Shown in pieces: positions 57,521-64,000 of a stretch of 64,000 nt of DNA; position 1 is the stretch's first letter, and the number at the start of each line of letters is the position of its first letter. The notes under the pieces are model-generated. The model was not told the origin of the DNA and made no database searches. It saw nothing but the letters and a program-made list of their open reading frames with translations. This DNA is from Trichobilharzia szidati. Lineage: Eukaryota; Platyhelminthes; Trematoda; Strigeidida; Schistosomatidae. The position numbers and the translations under genes are program-made. The DNA lies in contig OX235279.1 in the NCBI GenBank assembly GCA_944472155.2, forward strand, positions 61,663,564-61,727,563, read 5' to 3'.

Positions 57521-58851
57521 CACCAATCAGTCATGTAATAGGGTATTATTTATGTTTCATGTCCTATCTTCTCTATAATATTGCCTTGGTACGTCTGCTA
57601 GTTCCCTGTCATTCTGTTTGCTATAAGAATGTTATCGAAATTTAACATGATGTTTTTAAGTTAGGCTTTACATCGTTTCAGTTTGGCTGACTGTCACTCT
57701 GTTTTTGGATGCATATGATGAACTTCTCATTATTTCTGACAGTCCTAACAGATGGGGACACAAGGAGTATATTGCTTTTCCTCAGATAAAGTCTTATACG
57801 GATTTTTGTTCTGGTCGGTGTACACTTAGAAGGATTGTTTCGTTTAGTTTTTATCTTCTGCTGGGGATTTTGTTTCATCATCTCTGAGAACGTGCTTTCG
57901 CACATGCAAAATATTAGAGGTCGTTTTACAGTCTTTGTTTAGCCCACTCAAATGAGAAAGTAAAAAAGAACTTGATTACTATAATTGGTGTATATGTGAA
58001 CCAAAAGTTTCTAAGATGTCTCATAAATATTCCTTCATCACACTGTTTTACGCAGTCTGTCTGTCATTCTTTTGACGGCAGAATAGAAGAGAGAAATGTT
58101 TAACAATATGAGGAAGCGATAGGCTCCCTATCGATTCTCATGTCAGCGGATTTCCTTCTAAGTAGACTAGAGAACTATCCATTAACATGATGTTGTTGAT
58201 AGATGGATGAAACATTTATCCTTCGTGAAAACGATTTAGGCAAACTCACGTAATATCTCATTTCCATGAGATACATTCAGCTCTCAAATTCGTCTATGAA
58301 GAAAAATCGCCTCCTTGGATGTCCTTTTCAAAAGAAGAACAAACGTCAACATGAAAAGAAATCTACATAGGAAAAGTACTTGGACAGTGCGATACACGCA
58401 TTTATATTGCTTCATACCCCTCTGACATAAAATAAACTTGATAAAGACACTGAGGTATAGGGTGAGAGCTGTTTGTTCGAAAGATGTGGGTTAAGGTGAG
58501 CTGAAGACTTTAATAAAATTAGCTATCTATGAAAGTACGTAAGGTAGCAGATGATGACGAAAGTCGAACACTTTAATAAGGTTCTCTAAAGGAGACTGCA
58601 ATTTAGAGGTGATGTACCGAGAGAAGTTGATATCAACAAGATAAGAAAACCGATTTACAAAATTCTAATACTGTTGATTTCAGTTCATATTTCCTACACT
58701 CTTGTTGTGATACAGAATCTGAAAAATGAAGTGCCTAGGCTTCATGTATCTATCAGTTTAACCAGTCCTATGGAGCCAGTTGTATCAATCGTGAACTCTT
58801 TGATGTATGAGAAAATAATGATAAATTTTTTCAATAATTAGTAGTACTCAC
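57521..58851. other. Intron DNA of the large gene
   Basis: No further exon or repeat was recognised between the LINE and the exon at 58852. Confidence 0.45.
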
Positions 58852-59050
58852 TTTAAATCGTATAAACGGTAGTAGGTGAACAAATAATGGTGGTCTGTAT
58901 GTCACAAGGAAATCGAAAAATTTCCACAACTGAATACCATTTTGACCGTTCAAGGCTAGCTGGGTTAATGCAGCAATCAATAACTTCATTCTGACAGCTG
59001 CATGACGTGTATATGCAACAAGAATTAACTTCAGACCCAAAAATCCCAAT
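58852..59050 (-). CDS. Internal exon of the large UNC80-like gene
   Basis: The acceptor is AAAATTAACAG (59051), the donor GTGAGT (58851). One base completes the arginine codon split with the exon at 61732. Then it reads LGFLGLKLILVAYTRHAAVR, MKLLIAALTQLALNGQNGIQ, LWKFFDFLVTYRPPLFVHLL and PFIRFK, ending in phase 0. This is the most conserved-looking part: a hydrophobic, helical, HEAT-like segment with a VTYRPPLFVHLLPFI core. From memory, UNC80 proteins have a comparable helical block (IxFLGLK...LW.FLDF..T.RTPLF..L.PFI), which is the main reason for the tentative name. Confidence 0.75.
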
Positions 59051-59179
59051 CTGTTAATTTTAAAAAAAATGTTAAAAACAAGAGCATCACTTATAGTGAC
59101 ATGAATGTAATAAGAATATTTAAAAAATAACAGGACGTACACTGCATAGTAATACTGCTTTTGTACACCAGCCATGTGC

Positions 59180-60017
59180 TAGTAGGATGTTAGTTACTGT
59201 GGAATATGAAAACACCACGCCGTTGTTTTTATCTTACGCACACTGTTAAGTTGATACCCGTTCTTAAAGAAATGTTTTTAGTGAACAACCAAAATGGCTA
59301 TGACCACCAGTAAATATTGCAGAATGCTGAGTAAAACTATACACATAAGATTTTTTGGTGATAGAATAAAACATTCTGAAAATATTAATACGGCGTAACA
59401 ATGGTGCTATCATGATGAATAGGTTTATATTTTAAGGTAAAAGTTGTTAGCTAGCGAAATTCTCCTATATAGGATAAAAAGCCAGCAAACCTTTATGAAA
59501 TTTATCAATTCAATACTTCCTGCCTTAATAACTTTAATTGTTTATTTTAAGAAAGTAATGACTGAATTTTAAACAAAATGTATCGACCATTGGTCAAATG
59601 AAAACAGATAATTCTTCTTTGAAATGGATCATTCATTTGTACTTCTTCTCCTGCAGCCATTAATACTTCATCAGAAAACTAGCTAAAGCGTATGATACAC
59701 ACATCATACACAAATAAGTCTATGTTGCGTGTAACTCAAAATAGACATTTTTCTGAATATTTTCGTGTTTGCTACGTCAAAACTGACAGAAACCAGCGAA
59801 TAAAATTTCGCTTTATCAACCAAGTTGTCATCAGAGGCTGTGTGGTCGGTCATATTTGCATTCACTAAAAAACACAACAGATCATTATTGTATAGTAGGA
59901 TGGGAATACTTTATTAAAATAATTACCTAGAAACGGTTTCGAGAGATAGACAAATTTAGATTCTGCAAGAATCAAGAACCAAATGGGAATGGTAACAATT
60001 CAAAACCAAAGAATATT
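59180..60017. other. Intron DNA, nothing recognised
   Basis: Between the exon at 59050 and the SINE at 60018, AT-rich, with no exon or recognised repeat. Confidence 0.45.
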
Positions 60018-60480
60018 ACGAGTTGATCACAGACTGATATCAATTAGAGAACCATTGAAAACCAGTCCGTGATCAACTCGTAAAAACATAACAAACCCTT
60101 ACAAACCAAACTTTAGGAAATTAATCTGATGCTCGCTAGTGACTTGCTACAGGATGGAGTTCTAGTGAGAAGTCGTGACCAGTGAGGTCCAATTAGACGT
60201 CACGTGTGTGGATGGATGTCCCACCAACGACAATGGCTGAAGTCGCGCTAAATCACGAATCATGAGCCATTGAATCAGGTCCCAGTGGCTGAATGGTATA
60301 CGAGCTTGCCTTGTAACCGGAAGGTCCTGGGTTCGAATCCCAGTGGGTGCGTACTGGCGATGATTCCCAAACTAGGATGAAACAGCAGCTGTCCAGTACT
60401 CCCTGGTTTTCAATGGTTGCCTAATTGATATCAGTCCGTGATCAACTCGTAAAAACATAACAAACCAAACTTTAGAAAAA
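60018..60480 (+). repeat. tRNA-like SINE, family 1 (copy 3), with flanking inverted and direct repeats
   Basis: The tRNA-like head lies at 60279-60348 (A-box-like GTGGCTGAATGG, box B GGTTCGAATCC), identical over most of its length to 13265-13331 in reverse. Outer parts: 'acgagttgatcac' plus 'tgatatcaattagag' at 60018-60065 recur inverted at 60402-60451, and a block of about 34 bp, AGTCCGTGATCAACTCGT and on, occurs in direct orientation at 60064-60097 and 60433-60466. The anticodon arm is imperfect, so it is not a working tRNA gene. Confidence 0.7.
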
Positions 60481-61121
60481 CAAAGAATATTAATCAATAA
60501 GCAAACAAAATGCAGTGAGTATTTAATTATAGTTATTTTAACTGGTGGGTAAAACTGAACAGCTTACCAAAATCACGCGACGACGAAACTATGCTCTCTA
60601 ATTATCATAACAGGAATATTTAATTTATTGGAAACAGAAAGATCAATGAAGAAATTTGGTTAAAAGTATTAATCTAGACAAATACAGGACTATTAACTGA
60701 ATTGTAAAATACAAACAGTGATGGTAACAGAGCGCGTAACCACTAAACAAAACAACTGTCACTTGAAATCTATATTTCGCCATGAATGAAAGAAAACAAA
60801 ATGGTATGGTTTATTCTGTGCTTGATTCTTCCAAATGTGTAGCTATCTATGAAGTTGGGATTAATAAACAAAATCGCCGTTTTTTTACTGTATTGTACTT
60901 CATGATATCAAGTTGCATTTTCCCGAATTTATGGATGAATTTCTACCGTCCAGCAAATTTCGCCAATAACACTAAATTCTAGATGACATCAAACCTCTTC
61001 AGTTTAAGTGACAGGAACTTTTGAAATTAAGATAGAGTTTGTAACGTGTTTTTCTTAACCTATAGCAATGTGTTTCGTCACAATGGCTTTGAAGTCGAAC
61101 TGCTTCATATTAATTTTTTCT

Positions 61122-61352
61122 TATTCCTTCACGTTCCCAGTGGAACATAGGGCTTCAAGTTAGAGGCTTGAAGTTTCTGTAGCAGTGTTTATTTTTACAG
61201 GATGGGGTTGCTAGCCTCATGCCCACCCTTTCCTCTTTACCAGCTTTTATTTATGGCTTAGCGAGGTAAAGGAGTGCGTCGGCCGGGGATCGAACCCCCG
61301 ACCATGTGCATGGTCGTTGAGCGTCCTAACAGGTGTGCCACTGATGCATTCA
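61122..61352 (-). repeat. tRNA-like SINE, family 2 (copy 2)
   Basis: Nearly identical to 17266-17490 in the same orientation. On the minus strand the tRNA-like head has a perfect T arm (CGGGG-GTTCGAT-CCCCG) and a box B GGTTCGATCCCC. The 5' acceptor side has changed (ATGCATCAGTGG), so the acceptor stem no longer pairs fully. It lies in the intron between the exons at 59050 and 61732. Confidence 0.72.
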
Positions 61353-61731
61353 TATTCATTATCCACTGTACATTATACATCTCAGCATTCTTTGATAAAC
61401 TGGTAAAAGACATCTTAAATATTATGAGCTATTAAGAATACATGGTCAGTGCATATAATATCACATATTGCATGATTAGTGGTTGTTTTGACTTCTCTTC
61501 AGTAGGAGGCCAAGTGCAGAAATGAATAGCGTAACGATCGTCTACATTTCAGCTAAAGACTGTTGCTGGTAAGAGAAATACAGTGACTTACTACGGAATA
61601 TCACCTTATGCTAAATCATGCATGCTCTTTAGATTAATCGGTATGAAGGACAAAACATGTGCAAAAGAACTAGACAGTGTGAGTAGTTTAGTTATCAAAC
61701 ATCAATTAGGTCATGTATTACAATAGCTCAC

Positions 61732-62419
61732 CTGTGTGAAAACTCAGCCTTGAAATTACTGACTTTTTCTGTAGGAAATCCAAGACAAACTGAAGTAGGA
61801 TCTAAAAGTTTGGAATGATAAACTTGTGGGCGAGTTTTCTGAGTCAAAATATTTGTTTTATTTAACGGTGATATAACTGAAGGACGTGATTTCAATTGAA
61901 AACTTTCCTGTTTTCCCTGGCATTTATTTGGTACAGTAATTTGTGCTGGAGCAACTGACGGGCCATAGTCTTCAGGTAGAATTGCAACTAGCGATGGACT
62001 TAGTAAACGTGTTAAACTTGCATATGAACCACCATCATAATCTGTTGACAGGTTGGACAGATTAATCAGTTTTATCAAAGTGCTATTATTATTACTAGTA
62101 CTAAGGCTCGAAGTGTTCTCTTGAGCTATCGATCCAGCCGCTGGACGATTAAATGAAATACTTGGATTAATGCGCAGTTCAAAACCTGTGGTACCAGTTT
62201 GACTTTTATTAGTTTTATCCCTTGGTTTACTTGATAACGGACCAGATGGACTAGATTCGCATGCTTGTTGCTGTTGTTGCTGTGTTGAATTACTCATAGC
62301 AGTCAAGTTACGTGCCGTCTTTTGTCCAACAACATTAGATACATTGTCACTTGCAAACAAGGCTGTTATGCATACGTCCAGCGCATAGAAGACATTGTCT
62401 CTTGATAAAGTTGGTGAAT
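61732..62419 (-). CDS. 5'-most visible exon of a large gene, tentatively UNC80-like
   Basis: The exon runs from a CTGTAATAG acceptor (62420) to a GTGAGC donor (61731), entering after one base and leaving two (AG) that the next exon completes. It encodes a helical head with NVFYALDVCITALFASDN, then about 150 polar, low-complexity residues including six glutamines, then YASLTRLLSPSLVAILPEDY and a conserved-looking end FPTEKVSNFKAEFSHR. Together the eight exons (62419 to 44392) give about 727 residues with every phase matched. I suggest UNC80, the accessory protein of the NALCN sodium-leak channel at the plasma membrane, on general likeness of the helical blocks here and at 58852. UNC79 or another HEAT-type protein is not excluded. 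Exons upstream of 62419 must exist. The ORF extends to 62450 only through intron. Confidence 0.6.
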
Positions 62420-62450
62420 CTATTACAGTTAAAAGAAAATATCGAGGCAA

Positions 62451-63200
62451 AATCTTATTGATTAAAATAGCTCTATAATGGCAGTCAGAAAACTAAATTT
62501 AAAGGAGTACATATTTTCTCTTATTTCTCATGAATACCTTAATAAGCGCCAATTTAAAATTAAGAACACAATATTCAGATAAGAGACAATTTTAAACAAA
62601 TTTACTATCAAGCTATACATTCACAATGTCGAGCTTTGCAATTTCATATTAAAGTTACTCACAGTAGACAATTGGTACCACTCTGGTTCATGGAATCAAT
62701 GTTTGAGTTTGTATATCAGTAGTTGACGATAACAACAATCACAGCAGTGATGGTAATAATAATAAAATCATTTATGTGCCTCTACAACCTAAGCGGTAAG
62801 TTGTTGTGGGTGTGTAAGCAAATTGTGTATGTGTACTATGGTAGTGAGGAAAAACAACAGTTCTCTTAAAGCGATTACTGATCCAACTGACCTACGAGAT
62901 CAGTCTGATAAGCACGTCATCATCTGACTTCAATCAACGTGAGTAGAGAGCCAAATTAATAATTTAGAAGCCGCTGGTTTGAATCCTGCTGATATCTAGA
63001 TTTTCACTTCACCTCCAATTATCACTCAATATATCAATAGTAATCCTTCAGCCGAAGGTCATACTATCATCCTAGCGATTAGATAGCAAAGGACTTGGAT
63101 TTACAATAAGTTGTGAAACTACAGCCAAACAAGTAAATATAATAATATCAAAAATGAAAATAATTTTGAAGTCATATTTCATAAACCAGCATAATTTAGA
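62451..63200. other. Probable intron of the large gene
   Basis: No firm exon. A 20-bp segment ending at a GTGAGT donor (minus strand, near 62664) would join in phase to the exon at 61732-62419 as VVPIVY, but its acceptor lacks a pyrimidine tract, so I do not call it. Confidence 0.35.
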
Positions 63201-63750
<550 letters not shown>

Positions 63751-64000
63751 AAAGCTGTACAGACTTAATGAATTAAGGTGGTAAAAAAAACGAATGATCA
63801 TAAATGCTTATAATGACTGACCCGAAAACGTCTTATTAAAATGCTTCACTTAATCATACCGTCTAACCGTCTCAATAATAAGATTTCAACACAATAATAA
63901 ATGATCAACTTTCTCTATTTCATTGTTGGACTTAACTTGTACGTGAGCTGTATTGAACACTTCTAGAAAGACCTCAGCATCAGTGTTATTACTATGTAGG
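63751..64000. other. Flank, nothing recognised
   Basis: AT-rich sequence to the end of the window. Confidence 0.4.

Noticed and set aside
62664..62683. 20-bp micro-exon upstream of the exon at 61732-62419
   Set aside because: The phase would fit and schistosomes do use micro-exons, but the acceptor lacks a pyrimidine tract and 20 bp is too little evidence.

Overview
The window reads as a piece of a blood-fluke genome (genus Schistosoma, Platyhelminthes). It is AT-rich and intron-rich, and it is packed with retroelement families typical of schistosomes: RTE/SR2-like and CR1-like LINEs, Penelope-like elements (PLEs) with a GIY-YIG nuclease, a Ty3/gypsy element, tRNA-like SINEs, and a pair of hammerhead-ribozyme units of the kind known from schistosome S-alpha repeats. 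No prokaryotic features were seen. The species cannot be fixed from the sequence alone.

Host genes. (1) A terminal exon with a nearby AATAAA lies at 3948-4142 on the + strand. (2) The 3' end of a + strand gene lies at about 22802-23258, in small exons separated by introns of 31 and 35 bp. (3) Eight minus-strand exons between 62419 and 44392 join in phase and give about 727 C-terminal residues ending in a stop. This is one large protein, tentatively UNC80-like (NALCN sodium-leak channel accessory family). (4) A canonical histone H2A reading frame at 63646-63305 has lost its C-terminal tail and looks like an insertion. Weaker single-exon candidates lie at 8072-8256 (-), 12146-12249, 18277-18397 and 21762-21853 (+).

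Mobile DNA by region. 7.5-14 kb: tRNA-like SINE copies, a probable solo-LTR-like repeat and a truncated LINE with an (ATT)n tail. 14.6-16 kb and 24-25.1 kb: two broken PLE copies, with related terminal repeats in opposite relative orientation. 17.3-17.6 kb: a second SINE and a LINE 3' scrap. 25.7-31.7 kb: a full gypsy element on the minus strand with two nearly identical LTRs, decayed gag-pol and a nested RTE fragment flanked by a 5-bp duplication. 32.2-32.8 kb: a CR1-like relic. 37.6-37.9 kb: two hammerhead-bearing units head to head. 38.4-39.4, 42.5-43.3, 49.6-50.1 and 54.4-57.5 kb: further LINE remains, the last two inside introns of the large minus-strand gene. 60-64 kb: SINE copies, one of them split by the H2A fragment.

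The points most worth a second look are the palindromic hammerhead pair with a different core mutation in each arm; the H2A fragment flanked by an 8-bp target duplication inside a SINE; and the contrast between almost identical gypsy LTRs and a heavily damaged interior. Everything here was read by eye. Splice sites and family names were not checked against any database.
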